The translations under genes and the position numbers were made by a program. The notes below the pieces were generated by a model, which saw only the letters and a list, made by a program, of their open reading frames with translations, was not told the origin of the DNA and made no database searches. Below are positions 23,192-35,884 of a stretch of 64,000 nt of DNA, in pieces. The stretch is from Chlamydoabsidia padenii (lineage: Eukaryota; Mucoromycota; Mucoromycetes; Mucorales; Cunninghamellaceae), in contig JAIWND010000011.1 in assembly GCA_025330725.1 (NCBI GenBank), positions 372,001 to 436,000 on the forward strand, given 5' to 3'. How positions within the stretch are numbered: position 1 is the first letter of the stretch; each line of letters starts with the position of its first letter.

Positions 23192-26100
23192 ATGGCTGGA
23201 CTCGAAACAGTGATTGGTACTCATAACTTTGATGCAGAAAACGGGGATGAAATCTCTTTTAGTATAGGTGAAGTGATTGTTGTCCTGGAAAAGGATGAAG
23301 GTTATCAAGATGGCTGGTGGCAGGTAAACATTAAAAGACATGGTCAAGAATCATGCTAACCATTTGCTGTTCTTATTGATTATAGGGACGAAACGCTCGT
23401 GGTGAAATTGGGCTCTTTCCAATGAACTATACGGCACCAGCACAACCAACAACTCTACCTTCTCTTGAAGACAAGATTGATTCAATGGAAATCGCCGTCA
23501 CTCAAATGCAACTACCTAAAGAAACCGATAATGTTTTACCAACTAGTTCATCACGGCACATCTCAACTCAACCACAACCACAATATACTTCCTCCTCTTC
23601 TTCGGCTTCGTCTATCCAACAGTCTTCCGTCTCTTCAAGCATATGTCAACCTGCGTCTTATCAAAAGAAATTATCAAGCAAATATGTACACCAATCCGTG
23701 GCCAACTCTTTACAAAATCCTGAACTACGTACCTGTTTACCCGAAGATTGGTCCGTGGAACAAGTCAGTATATGGTTAGGATTAATGGGATTCAGTGATA
23801 TGGCTTCCACATTCCAAGGTAAATAATATGAACATGTAATATATATATATACTAACTGTGTGTGTATTGGGGGGGGGGAATTAGCTCAAGAGATCACTGG
23901 TGATATATTGTTGGAATTGAATGTGGACTCTCTTAAGGAATTGGACGTGACAACATTTGGTAAACGATTCAAGATATATAACGCGATCAAGGTCCTCTCT
24001 GATGAAAATGTGGCAAGGAAAGAAGCACCTGATACTACTAGTGATAACAACAGCAACCACCACCTTCATCCTTCTTCATCTTCTGTAACATCCTCAGCTC
24101 ACTCTATAATATCAACTTCCAGTAATAGACCAATTCCACCTTCTCATGCTCCTTACCCTGATGATGATCTTGTCTCTGATTACAGCACTGTCATTCGAAA
24201 CTCAGTAACAGCGCCATTACCATCAATACAACAAACAACAGCTAACATGGCTCAGACACCAACACCTTCAAGTCCTTCGATGGTCCCAGCAGATTCACGA
24301 AGAGTGTATTCGTTGGATTCGGCACGGCCCTTGACCAATAACAATCTCATCTCAACCTCTCAACAACATCGGGCTAATAATGGTATTAATAAAAGGAATG
24401 GCGATACCAAGGTAAATATAGACAACAAGGTACATAGCAAATTGACTATTTATATATTAATGACATGTAATTTAACGGCGTGATCACTTCCCCTCTATAG
24501 AACCCAGACCAGTCTGTCACAGCTCAACCTGGTGCAACACGATCAACAAATTTAAACAGTGCAACCAGTAAAAGTCATGATCAGCATCATCTTGGACGCT
24601 CATCTACCGTACCTTCATCTCACCCTTCCCAATCATCATCAACACCTGGTAACCCCACTACTCGATCGTAGGTCTTTGATTTACTTTTATCATTTGTGTA
24701 TGTATCTCCAACTCACTTGCTATTCTTCCCCATTATTTAGTCGATACAACTTTGTCCGTAACTCCTTTTTAACACCTGTTAAACCGCAAACTGCTCTTCC
24801 TGTTGCTTCACGTGCCTCGGTGGATGGTATAGCTCAACAGTTTGGTCAAACGAACACCGAAAATGCTTTGCCCGATATAGAAGATTGGTTACACAAACAG
24901 GGTGACAAGTACAAGACATGGAATAAGCGTTGGTTTGTGTTAAAGGGATCCAACCTCTTTTATTTTAAAAGTCCAAAGGTAAATAAAAGGGAAATACTGG
25001 CAACATATACTAACAAGAGTTTTCAACGTATAGGATATTCGAATGAAAGGCATCATCAACCTACGTGGATATCGAATTGTGACGGACGAAACAATATATG
25101 CGGGCAAGTTTTGTTTCAGGGCACAACATGATCGTGAACGGACCTTTTACTTTTATACGGATACTGAAACAAGCATGAAGACCTGGGTGAAGACTTTAAT
25201 CAAGGCAACCATTACTCGTGATTTTACAGGTAAAAGAAGAAAAAGAAGAAAAAGAAGAAAAAAAAAAAAAGACGGAAAACAGGAAACAGCGACTCATAAT
25301 GATGATTTGCAATTAGCGCCTGTCATGTCCTCAAGTACGGTACCAACAGTATCATTGGATGCAGCTAGACGAATGAAACCTCGACCTCCTTCAATGATAT
25401 ATGGACGAGATTCAATTGGCGAACGACCCACATCACCTTCCATCTACGACTCACGACCCTTCTCATTGACTTACACTGATCAACCTGAACCTATCATGCG
25501 AATGTCCATGTCCGACGAAACTCATAGTGTGTATCCTCTAAACAACCAAACTCAAGAATCCGGACTCTTGCAAAAGGAACCTCCAGCACCTCCCTCCTTA
25601 TCACCCTCGATGGACAATCGTAGTATACATCATGATTCTGGCTTCACGAGTACTGGTGCAAATAACAAATCATCACCTCAGCAACATCGCCCATCCGCCG
25701 CCGATATCTTTTATGGTGGTGAAGACGAAGACTTGATTGACCCTCATCAACAAACACCACCCCAGGTCGACTCTCCTATTGAATCATCATCATCATCATC
25801 ATCACCTCTTCAAAACAATAATAAGAAATTGCTAGTACATACCAACGCAACTCCTATCAATAACAAGCTACCATCACGCCAACCATTCAATCATGATCGC
25901 ATCGAAGAACAAGAAGAAAATGATGATGATGAACAACAACCTACAATGGATCGTGTATCATGGCAATGGGATGCGATGGATTATGTGGACTGGATCAATC
26001 GGCATTTAGATCAACGTAAACTCACACATGTCACTGATCTTCGTACTGGTGAATTCCTCGTGGAACTACTAGAAGCGATCAGTGGTAAACACGTACGACG

Positions 26101-26445
26101 ACCAACGACAACAGGTAGCAGTGCATTGACAAGTATGCAAATGTTGGATAATATTGTGGCAGCATTTAAATTCATGGGTCGTGAAGGTGTGGTGGTAGAT
26201 GGTCGATACAATATTAAAGGTAAAACACATACAACCTTCCTCTCATTCACATACTAACTTTCCCCCCCCCTCCTCCCTTTATTGACATAGACATATTCAG
26301 TGGCAATGAAATCAAGATTATGGAAATGCTTAAAACTATCAAGGATTGGGCTGATCAACTTCATCCATCGACTGAAAAAATGGCCAGTGGTGGGACTTTT
26401 GGTGAAAATGAACAAGGAAAATTAAAGGCCCTGGATGAACTTTAG
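23192..26445 (+). CDS. Boi-like polarity scaffold: SH3, SAM, PH and C-terminal CH-like domain
   Basis: Exons: 23192-23323, 23386-23818, 23885-24411, 24501-24667, 24741-24978, 25034-25229, 25317-26219, 26291-26445; about 916 residues. The SH3 domain is at the N terminus (VIGTHNFDAENGDEISF, DGWWQGRNARGEIGLFP, MNY). A SAM domain follows (DWSVEQVSIWLGLMGFSDM). The PH domain lies in the middle (DIEDWLHKQGDKYKTWNKRW, FVLKGSNLFYFK). The last ~130 residues (YVDWINRHLDQRKLTH, LVELLEAISGKHVRRP) look like a calponin-homology fold. Linkers are Ser/Pro/Gln-rich. SH3-SAM-PH is the Boi1/Boi2 layout, proteins that link Cdc42 polarity and exocytosis. Intron 25230-25316 is a multiple of three and could be retained, which would add a Lys/Arg-rich insert. 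An alternative donor exists at 24430. Confidence 0.88.
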
Positions 26446-26734
26446 TTATATATCCCCCCTCTTCCCCTTATACTACATAGAATTACTCTTTATCATTTAA
26501 TGTTATCAATATAATTTACATTTATCCCACTTGTTTTGATCAGCTGATTCCACCTAATAATAAAAATGAATCATTTGTCTAAAAGGAGTAATTTATAGGT
26601 AACGGTAATAAGGCAAATATGTAAAGACCCTTCTTCATTATCCGTCCATAATGGTCAATATATAATGTGATAATAAAGAGTTTTATTTGTATTTCTATGT
26701 GAATGTATTTTATTTTAAAAAAAGTAATGCTATT

Positions 26735-27110
26735 CTAAAGTTCCACATGAGGATAGTTGCCATTCCGTCGAATCAACTGTACCCATTCTGATTCCGTGCA
26801 CCTAAAATTCGAATCTTGGTCGAGACCATGCCTTGATATCATACCGTAAAACCACGCTATGTAATAAGAAGAAGAGTAGTTGGACCATAAGGAAAGTAGC
26901 ATACCACCCCCCCCCAAAAAAAATAGATATATTTGATCCACCTTTATTTACCAGGTTTGCCACAATGCCCATTGTATTGTACCTTTGGTGATCAACTACT
27001 TGAGTCGCGATATGTGGTGATGAGGATCTTTGGATCAAAAGAACAAGAATGTCGGTATTCGTCGTCGGTTTGGGTCGCGGGATCTAACCCACACATACAT
27101 ATATATATAA
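26735..27110 (-). pseudogene. Unidentified protein-like remnant, one in-frame TGA
   Basis: On the minus strand, frames read DPATQTDDEYRHSCSFDPK then, after one TGA, SPKVQYNGHCGKPG, with plausible splice signals towards AWFYG and ARNQNGYS. An alternative last exon reads CTESEWVQLIRRNGNYPHVE. I do not recognise the family. Either it is a decayed multi-exon gene or the joins are wrong. Confidence 0.3.
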
Positions 27111-27122
27111 CAACCACATGGA

Positions 27123-27690
27123 TTAGTGATCCCCATGCATAGCGTTCTGGCTACCTGCTTGAGCTTGGTAGAAAAAGATCAATTCGTCACCAGCATTACA
27201 TTGTTTAGTAGGAATAGTTTGATACTCTAGAAGAAGAATAAAACGAAAATCAATAGTGAAGGTTAGTATCTCGTGTTATATCTTTTCAAGCTACTTACCT
27301 TCAATCGCTGTTTACAATGGTAGTTCTTTGATTCAGATGTCTCGTAAAGGTATTCCCGTCGTAGTTGAGGATGTTTTTTTTCTTCTTTCTTTTCTACCTT
27401 ATAGTAGGTAAGAAAGATAGTAGTTAGAATACGTGTGGGGTTAAATGTTTCATTTACCATTAATATAAAGTGGAAAGAAAGATAAAAAAGAGCAAGTGGA
27501 CTTTTTTTTTTTTTTTTTTTTTTTTTGGGAGAGTGGGGATAGTGATGCTTATTCCAGCCAATGAAATGTTGTCCTGGGTTATTCAATCCCCAACGGCGGT
27601 CAAATCCTGTGTCTCCTCGGAAACCTGTTTTACATACATAATGATCATCTCTTGTGTTTGCCATAAAGGGAAGACGAAAAGAAGTCAAGT
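27123..27690 (-). pseudogene. Unidentified multi-exon coding remnant
   Basis: The 3' exon (about 27228-27123) is open and protein-like (TIPTKQCNAGDELIFFYQAQ, ending NAMHGDH). The preceding exon ends at 27299 with a GTAAGT donor (YLYETSESKNYHCKQRLK). An upstream exon around 27650-27590 has competing frames, one of which breaks at a TGA (DLTAVGD then ITQDNISL). Branch-like CTACTAAT is present. No start codon with support was found and no family is recognised. Confidence 0.3.
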
Positions 27691-28566
27691 ATGAATAAAA
27701 GTATTAGTAGCACGATCAATCGTTCATACTTTACCAGCTACTTGCTCCTTTTGTAATAAATTGAATGAACTCGATATAATATGGCATTTATTGACAAATG
27801 GGGGAAGCAATTAAACTTATTTTTTTTTTTCATCTAGTCAAACTTGAAGAGGGGTATTAAGAATGACAGAAATGATAGTTTCCCTCTATCATGCAGGTAT
27901 GTATATTCATACACAGACCAATGACAGATACAACCCAGTGACATAATGGTTTAAAAGAAAGACTAGATTCATATAAAAGACTTGATTAGTTTCGCCTCCT
28001 TCCTTGACTTTGCCTCCCTCTCTGTTTTAGGGAGGAGGGGCGAAAAAAAAAAAAAAGGTCGGTGCGGATGTTCAAAATCGAAATTCATGCCTTTCATGAA
28101 TGTAATTGAATTCCCGCAAATCTGGGATTTTGGTCGATCAGGGGTAGAGTGGAAGCAAAGTAAAATGACTTGCTGGAAAGAAGAATGCACAGCGACATAA
28201 TATCATGTAGACCGAGACCTTCTCTTTAGCTCTTACCAGGAAAAGATGTATGGTTGTACACACTGTCAAGGGAGAGAATCCATTGAAAGGAGACTTGATG
28301 GTCTAGCTTGTATGGAATCACAATATCCCCCTCTTTTTTTTTTTTTTTTTTTTTCTATTACAATTGCCCTCTCTCCCTTTTCTTATCACTTTAACTAAAA
28401 AGTGATATGTTGGTTTATTTCCTTTATAAACAAGAACGGAAAAAAAAATCAAATACAAGTGAAAGTAACCCTTTTCTTCTTCTTTTTCATCATCTTTTCA
28501 TCTATCTATACCTTGACTCGAACACTTTTTTCACACATTTTTATTCTTTAATCATTACGAGCTGTT
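27691..28566. other. Intergenic region upstream of the CH-kinase gene
   Basis: No gene is supported. It holds a recurrent element at 28105-28117 (ATTGAATTCCCGC), a T-run at about 28333-28355, and a pyrimidine-rich stretch just before the start at 28567. Confidence 0.45.
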
Positions 28567-30221
28567 ATGGCAACTTCTATTTCATCAACAGCTGTCGGCT
28601 ATCCTTCTTCTTCCCGTTTGACACAAGGTAGAATCAAAAACGGATCCGATGTTATTTTGATTGACAAAGTAAAACAAGACAAGTATCATCAAGATGAGCA
28701 ACGAGTAATTGATCTTGTTCGTGCTGTACTTGGAATCGAGCTCCTTCATGGTCAATTGCATCTTGATCTGAAGGATGGGGTGGTTTTATGCGCGTAAGAT
28801 ATCAAATCCCGACAGTCTATTTTTAACGACACACAGACACTCATTTCTTTTACCCCCCCTCCCTTATAGTTTGGTTAATCAGCTTAAGCCCGGAACGATT
28901 AAGACTATAGGGCAGAAGGATTTATCATTTATCAAAGTAAGTTGATCATATCATCATTTACATTATATACTCATTTAGTAAACATATTAGATGGATAATA
29001 TCACTCGGTTTTTGCAAGGTGCGCGACAGGTAAGCAAAGACCTTTTATTTTTATATAAGACGATACACCTTACTGATTTCATTCTTATTTTAGCTTGGTT
29101 TGGAGGATCATTTATTCGAAACAGTGGATTTATTCGAAGGAAAGGATATGCCACGGGTAAGAATAAGATAAAGTGGGGGGGGGGAAGGAGTATGATGATG
29201 ATTAACAGCCCTTTTTCGATTCACACAAAGGTATTCCATACCATCCATGCTCTTTCTCAACTCTTTTCCAAAGCCAACCCTGAAAAGTACTCCTGGCTTC
29301 AACAAGGAGTGGACGGCATCATGGTAAAAGGCTACACATCAATTTCAACTCCGAAAAAATCAGTGGGGTGTGAGAATAAAAATGGATCTACCACTCCCTC
29401 TTCTTCCGCTCCACCTCACTTTAATAATAACGACGACAATCTCTTTGACTCGAATGAAGAACTGCGGGTGATAACTAATCCACCTCATCCTCTTGACCAG
29501 ACCAAGCAAGACCAAGATCTTCTTTTTGCTAATGAATTGGATTGGTACGCGCCTAATTCTGCCTCGCCTTTATCACGTCCACCAAAGTCACCTTTACGTA
29601 CATCTTATCGGTCCAAGTCTCTTGGCTGTCCTGTGATTAGCCAGTCGGTATCCACCACCACACGAAAGACTTCTCTTGGTTTACTAGACGACATGGATCA
29701 ATTAACAGCACTCTCACCTTCCACATCGTCTTGCTCCTCACTCTTATCGACACCTTCCACCTTATCGCCTCAAGACTGTCAGGATGATACAAAACCACAT
29801 CATAGTAAGGATCTTGCTCCACGACGACGACGTGCCTCTAATGCCACCCGATCACCCAAGAAACAATCTCACCCACCGGTACAGGAGGATATGGAGGAAG
29901 AAAAGATTCGATTGTATCTTGATGGGAAAGAGGGTGATTCTGGTACTCATTATGTAAGTGAATTATATTAACAATACGGGCTCTTTTATAAACTAACACC
30001 CTTCTTTTTTTTTTTTTTTTTTTTTTTTTTTGTCTTACTTGAAGCAACTGGGTAACTGTATAGGAAAAGGTCAATTCGGATCTGTTTATCGTGCTCTGGA
30101 TCTATCAACAGGTGAAGTGGTGGCTATCAAGCGGATCAAACTGGAAGAAGGCGAAGTGGATCAAGAAGAAATGATGGCAAGTACAAAATCACAAGGATTC
30201 ATGGTCCATTTGGTTAACACA

Positions 30222-30253
<32 letters not shown>

Positions 30254-30778
30254 CCGTTATATAGAAAGAAGTGGATCTATTAAAAACGATGTCTCATCTT
30301 AACGTGATACAGTATCTTGGCTTTATCCGAAACAACCAACACATCAACATCATTCTAGAATATGCGGAAAATGGCTCACTCATGTCTACACTCAAATCAT
30401 TTGGTGCGTTTCCTGAAAAGCTTGTGGCATCCTTCTGTGTCAAGATACTATGTGGATTGGCTTATTTGCATGAAAATCAAGTGGTACATTGTGATCTCAA
30501 GGCGGCTAATATCTTGACAACAAAAACTGGGGATGTCAAATTGACAGATTTCGGTGTATCCTTGAACTTGAAAATCAAAACTGTAGACGATCAGGCTGTA
30601 TCTGGAACACCCAATTGGAGTAAGTGGAACCAGTAAAAAATGAAAAGAAAAGAAAAGGAATGGTCATATTTATACTAACTTTCTCTCTTTTGAAATAGTG
30701 GCACCTGAAGTAATAGAAATGAAAGGCGCTTCCACCAAGTCTGATATATGGTAAGCCAGGCCAGAACAATAGCATTGG

Positions 30779-30815
<37 letters not shown>

Positions 30816-32048
30816 CACTAACTGGTTTACTTATTTAGGTCCCTTGGTTGTACCTTGATCGAATTGGTGACTGGTAAACCACCTTATGCTGATCTGATCT
30901 CCATGTCTGCCATGTTTCGTATTGTTGAAGATGACTATCCACCTTTACCAGACAATATCTCGAATGTAAGTCATTCGAATAATCGATCTATTCACAAAGT
31001 CATAATACAAACTGACTTTCTTTCTCTTCAATAGGACATGCGTGAATTCCTCTTGTGCTGCTTCCAGAAGAACCCCGACGAACGACCCACAGCAAAAACA
31101 CTAATGGATCATCAGTGGATACAATACCATCAACGTAACACCACCAAAACATCCACCACCGAGCCATCTAATGAAACCACTCCTACTGACGATTCCACAT
31201 CAGAACAACCAAAGAAAGTACCTAACACCAGCAATGATAATCAAGGACAACGACGGCGATCTAGCACCCGTGCCTCCGTGGAGTCTATACGAAAACAAGA
31301 AATTCATTCTGTGCAACATGAACACCATCATCAGCACCATCATCAACATACACCTCTCGGACCTATGGAAGAGGAGGATTACGCAACACACCGATTTATT
31401 CAAACATCATTTGGTAAAAGTAAGTACACATGTTTAATTCTCTGTATTGTGTTACTGACTTTATGTTTTTTTTTTTTTTTTAGTGGTGGAATGCAAAGTA
31501 TGTGGGAAATTAATGCAGGAACAAGCCATCTTTTGCGAAATCTGCTCTTTAATCTGTCATGATCAATGCAAAAAGTTGGCATTCTCTTGTCCTCCCAAAG
31601 TGAATGAACAACAACCTTCTTATGATGTAAGTCAAACTTTAAAGCATGCACCTATCGGTTGCTCACTCTTTTTATTTTTATTTTATAGTGGGTCTTCTCT
31701 GCCAAGATTTACAATCGTCACCACAGCAATCGAGAAACAAGGACAACACAAAGATCAGGGCTACCTCCTGCATTCAATGGTGCTCGACGAGCAAGTACAA
31801 CAAGATTACAACAAAATCCAACAACTTCTCTTCTTGAAGATCATCCTCAAGCTGAAAGTATCCTCAAGTATTCACGGGCTCTTGGATTGACACCTCAAGA
31901 ACAACAAGCTCTATTGGAAAACCCAGCATTGATATCACATACTTTGGCATTGGAGGCTTCCTCGGGACAACATGGCTCAGCTGAACGAATCCGATCTATG
32001 AAGAAATCAAGTAACAAGGGTCAAGACGAACAATGCATCATCTCTTAG
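28567..32048 (+). CDS. CH-kinase-C1 protein of the Cdc7/SepH/MAP3K-epsilon type with C-terminal CaaX box
   Basis: Exons: 28567-28793, 28870-28936, 28991-29029, 29094-29156, 29231-29953, 30045-30176, 30265-30619, 30699-30750, 30839-30965, 31035-31419, 31484-31626, 31689-32048; 890 residues. A calponin-homology domain ([38 protein letters not shown]) occupies about residues 40-150. A Ser-rich linker follows. The kinase domain ([49 protein letters not shown]) runs about residues 375-640 and fits the septation-initiation MAP3K-like group. A C1-type zinc module ([25 protein letters not shown]) follows. The protein ends in CIIS, a farnesylation-type CaaX box. Intron 30177-30264 has a GC donor. The catalytic HRD is HCD. 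Function in cytokinesis is inferred, not shown. Confidence 0.9.
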
Positions 32049-32503
32049 TCTTATACCCCCCCATCATCACTTGTTATGTTACCAATTTATCATGTCACCT
32101 ATCTTTTAACTGTTATTATGAATGTATTACTTGATTTATAATATTGTCTTTACCCTTTTTGTTTTATTTTGCCAAGGCTTTTGCCCATTTTAATATGGAT
32201 TGGTATGGAATAAAACGACAACTTCCAATCGTGCCGAATTTACAACTCCGAAACATATGACTTCCGCTCGTGCTATTGTATTTATTTCCTTCTCTCTTTC
32301 CCTTTTTCCATTGTTTTACTTTTTTTTTTTTTTTACTTTGCTTTTACTTTATTCCTTGTTTACTGTTTTACAATAAAAACTATCTATAAACGATACTATA
32401 AACTATACCAACAACAACAACAACAACAACAATAACAGCAACACAGACCTACTTTCTCACTTGATAATCCTTCATCGTCCAACAACATCATCATCATTAC
32501 AAC

Positions 32504-33406
32504 ATGGGGAAATCTAAAACCAAACAAACATTACCTTTACACAAGATCATTATGGTAGGCTCAGGTGGTGTAGGGAAATCAGCATTGACTTTACAATACA
32601 TGTATGGTGATTTTGTTGAAGAATACGATCCTACTAAAGCGGACTGTAAGTACTCCCTGGTGAAACTGGGCAGGAAAAGAAAAAGGAGTGTGTGTGACCT
32701 GGGCGGGAAAATCAAAGGAGGGGTGGGGGATGCAAAATCCTGTCAAGGCAAAAAAAAAAAAAAACAAGGTATACTAACTTGCTTGATTCTCCTTTCTTAT
32801 TGCTAGCTTATCGTAAAAAGGTGGTACTTGATGGTCAAGAATGTCAAATTGATATTTTGGATACAGCAGGTCAAGAAGAATATGCAGCTGTAAGTTTGAG
32901 ATTCCCCTACACTTCTCCTTTTGTGTGAAAAACCATTGTAACTAACTACCCCTCCTTCTCTTCTTCTCCTTAGATTCGTGATAACTATTATCGATCAGGT
33001 GAAGGATTCCTTTGTGTCTTCTCGGTGTGTGAACAAGAATCTTTGGAACATACTCAAGAATTCCGTGATCAAATCTTACGTGTCTTGGATGACGAAACGG
33101 TAATAATATAATAATCAATATTAATAACCAAGTGAAAAAGTAACTCATGTCCTTCTCTTGATTTGTTAGGTACCTTTTATTCTTGTCGGAAACAAAGTAG
33201 ATTTGGCTCATTTACGGAAAGTATCAGGTAGTGATGCGGGTGCCTTGGCTCAGGAATGGAACTGTCAATATGTCGAAACATCAGCTAAAACACGACAAAA
33301 TGTGGATCAAGTTTATACCATGTTGATGCGCCAGATACGGGATCGGAAAATGAAGCAACAAAGCACAAATAATCCGGACAAGGACTCTTGTTGTGTCATT
33401 CTTTGA
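32504..33406 (+). CDS. Ral-type small GTPase
   Basis: Exons: 32504-32645, 32807-32889, 32974-33099, 33170-33406 (195 residues). The P-loop is [10 protein letters not shown], switch I is [14 protein letters not shown], switch II is [16 protein letters not shown], then NKVD and ETSAK. The stretches [16 protein letters not shown] and [17 protein letters not shown] match Ral rather than Ras or Rap signatures. It ends in CCVIL, a CaaX box with Leu, which favours geranylgeranylation and membrane anchoring. In animals Ral acts on the exocyst. The nearest neighbour upstream also ends in a CaaX box, but the two genes are separate transcription units. Confidence 0.92.
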
Positions 33407-33776
33407 ATCCCTTTTTAGCCATTAGTGCGTGTTTCCATATACTTCCTATCTCTTTTGATTTAATCTTCTCCCCCCCCTTTTTTTTTTAACTTTGATTAGA
33501 TCCCCTCCCCTTCTTTATTATTATAACTATTACTATATTGCTTTTTATCCAATAAAAAAAATCAAAATTTTAAACATTGATGGTTTGTTTGTTCATGCAA
33601 TTTATTTGGTCCACCATGGACAAAACTCGGGGATTGAAAATCGGTCTTCTGTCTATCCATGTATTTCAATCGCCGATTTCATGAAAATCGTGACTAGATA
33701 CATCTTATGACGAACTTCTCTTTTTTTTTTTTTCTTCTTCTTCTTTGATCCACTCACATTATTCAATCACACAGAC
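33407..33776. other. Short intergenic region between the Ral-type and PRL1 genes
   Basis: It contains pyrimidine runs and a CTCGGGGATTGAAAA relative of the recurrent element at about 33626-33640, about 150 bp before the PRL1 start. No gene is seen. Confidence 0.4.
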
Positions 33777-35530
33777 ATGGTGAACGCCAAAACAAAACGG
33801 GCTGCATCATCAACCACAAACACAACAGACGTCGAGGTGACAATAAAGAATGATAACACCAGTTTACCCGCACTTGATGATTTGGTGACAAGATCGGCAA
33901 AGAAGACACGAGTACTATTCAGCACAGCTTACAGTCAAGCGGCCATGGATGAACAATCAAGGTAAATCAAACTAAATTAAAAAAGCATTTTTTTTTTTTA
34001 ATCTTTTGATACTAACTCCTCACTGTTATACTTTATAGCCAACGTATGAAACTGACGAGCAAAATCCACGACGAATATGATGAACTACGCACATTACCTG
34101 ACGCATTGGTGAAACAACAAAAGGAAGCCGCCGCCGCACGAAGCAAACAATTAAAGGCGGGCAAAAAGGCGACGACGATAGAAGAACACCCAACCGAGGA
34201 TATTGATATGACCACACCTGTACAGCAACTCATCGATACTTTGCCTCAAAAATCAACCTTGTAGGTCATTCTTCATCTTTTTAAATTGTATGACTGATTT
34301 TTTTTTATTCTTCTTCTTCTTTTGTAGGGATGTCAATCAAGGTGTGGTGGCTCTTCGAACAAAGGATCATATCTCGGATATCTTTGGTGATAGTCTTGGT
34401 GGTGGTGGCTCTTTGGTACGTCGTGCGCGTGCGAAAACAATTCGACCTGTGTGGCATGCTCCTTGGAAATTGATGCGTGTGATTAGTGGACATCTTGGTT
34501 GGGTACGTGCTGTGGCGGTAGAACCTGGAAACAAATGGTTTGCAACTGGTGCTGGTGATCGAACCATCAAGGTAAAGATAAATCAAAGGGGGAAAAAAAA
34601 AAGGTATGATGTATTTAACAAAACCCCCATTCTTCATTCTATTTTAGATCTGGGACATGGCTTCGGGTACTTTGAAATTATCTTTGACAGGTCATATCAG
34701 TACCGTCCGTGGTCTGGCTGTCTCTCCTCGTCACCCTTACTTGTTTTCGTGTGGTGAAGATAAAATGGTGAAATGCTGGGATTTGGAACAAAACAAGGTG
34801 ATTCGACATTACCATGGTCATTTATCAGGTGTCTATTCATTAAGTCTGCATCCTACTTTGGACGTCTTGGTGACAAGTGGTCGTGATGCTACTGCAAGAG
34901 TAAGTATAAACTATAAATCCCATCATCATTTATAATTAATCTTCTTCTGGTATGTAGGTATGGGATATGCGAACGAAACAATGTGTCCATGTATTGACGG
35001 GACATACCAGCACGGTCTCGGATGTAAAATGTCAAGAAGCCGATCCTCAAGTGATTACGGGGTCTATGGATAGTACGATTCGATTATGGGATTTGGCGGC
35101 GGGTAAAACCATGGGGGTACTGACTCATCACAAGAAGAGCGTGCGTGCCCTGGCTCTTCATCCTACCGAATTCGGGTTTGCTAGTGGTAGTGCGGATCGT
35201 GTCAAGGGGTGGAAATGTCCTGAAGGCGCCTTTATTCAAAACTTTGATCGTCCTCAATCGATTATCAACACATTGTCTGTCAATGCCGATGGTGTGGTCT
35301 TCTCAGGTGGTGATGATGGCTCGATGGGATTCAACGACTGGCGATCGGGTTACAATTTCCAATCGATGGGTACCACGGTCCAACCTGGCTCTTTGGATGC
35401 CGAAGCGGGTATCTTTTGTAGTACTTTTGATCAAACTGGATTACGGTTGATCACGGGTGAAGCTGACAAGACAATCAAAATTTATAAAGAAGACGACAAG
35501 GCTGTAAAAGATGAAGACTTTTATCAATAG
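33777..35530 (+). CDS. PRL1: Pleiotropic regulator 1 / Prp46 spliceosomal WD40 protein
   Basis: Exons: 33777-33961, 34039-34260, 34328-34571, 34648-34899, 34958-35530 (491 residues). After a charged N-terminal region come seven WD repeats from about residue 195 ([80 protein letters not shown]). This matches the PRL1/Prp46/Cwf1 family. The protein is a core member of the NTC-related complex of the spliceosome and acts in the nucleus during pre-mRNA splicing. A CAATAAAC sequence downstream of the stop may be the polyadenylation signal. Confidence 0.94.
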
Positions 35531-35884
35531 TAGTGATTTGTAGCTTGATCATCTTTTTATTTTATTTTATTTTACCCCCCACCCTTTTTACAATAAACTA
35601 AATGTATATACATGCACTATTATGTTTGGCTGTTTTATATCGTGGTTTATGCCTCTCCAGTATATATTGATTGTAGTTTATGTATACATACAAGTCTACT
35701 CTTGATTCATCCGAAAAAAGAATGTCGAATAATGCGGAGGGCGGGACAAAGTCCGTCTTTTTTTTTTTTTGATAGGTTGGTCCCCATTCACCACCCCAAT
35801 GAACATGAATTGACTAACACAAGGATCGGGGTTCTTGGCTTTCTTAAGTAAAGTTATTTGGGAGTAGAGATTAAAAAACTCACG

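Noticed and set aside
26800..26840. TTCGAATCTTGG-like sequence resembling a tRNA T-arm
   Set aside because: No acceptor, D or anticodon arm could be folded around it on either strand.
27470..27694. A 74-codon plus-strand frame with a poly-Phe core
   Set aside because: It is driven by a T-run and lacks coding character beyond it; the minus strand has better exon signals.
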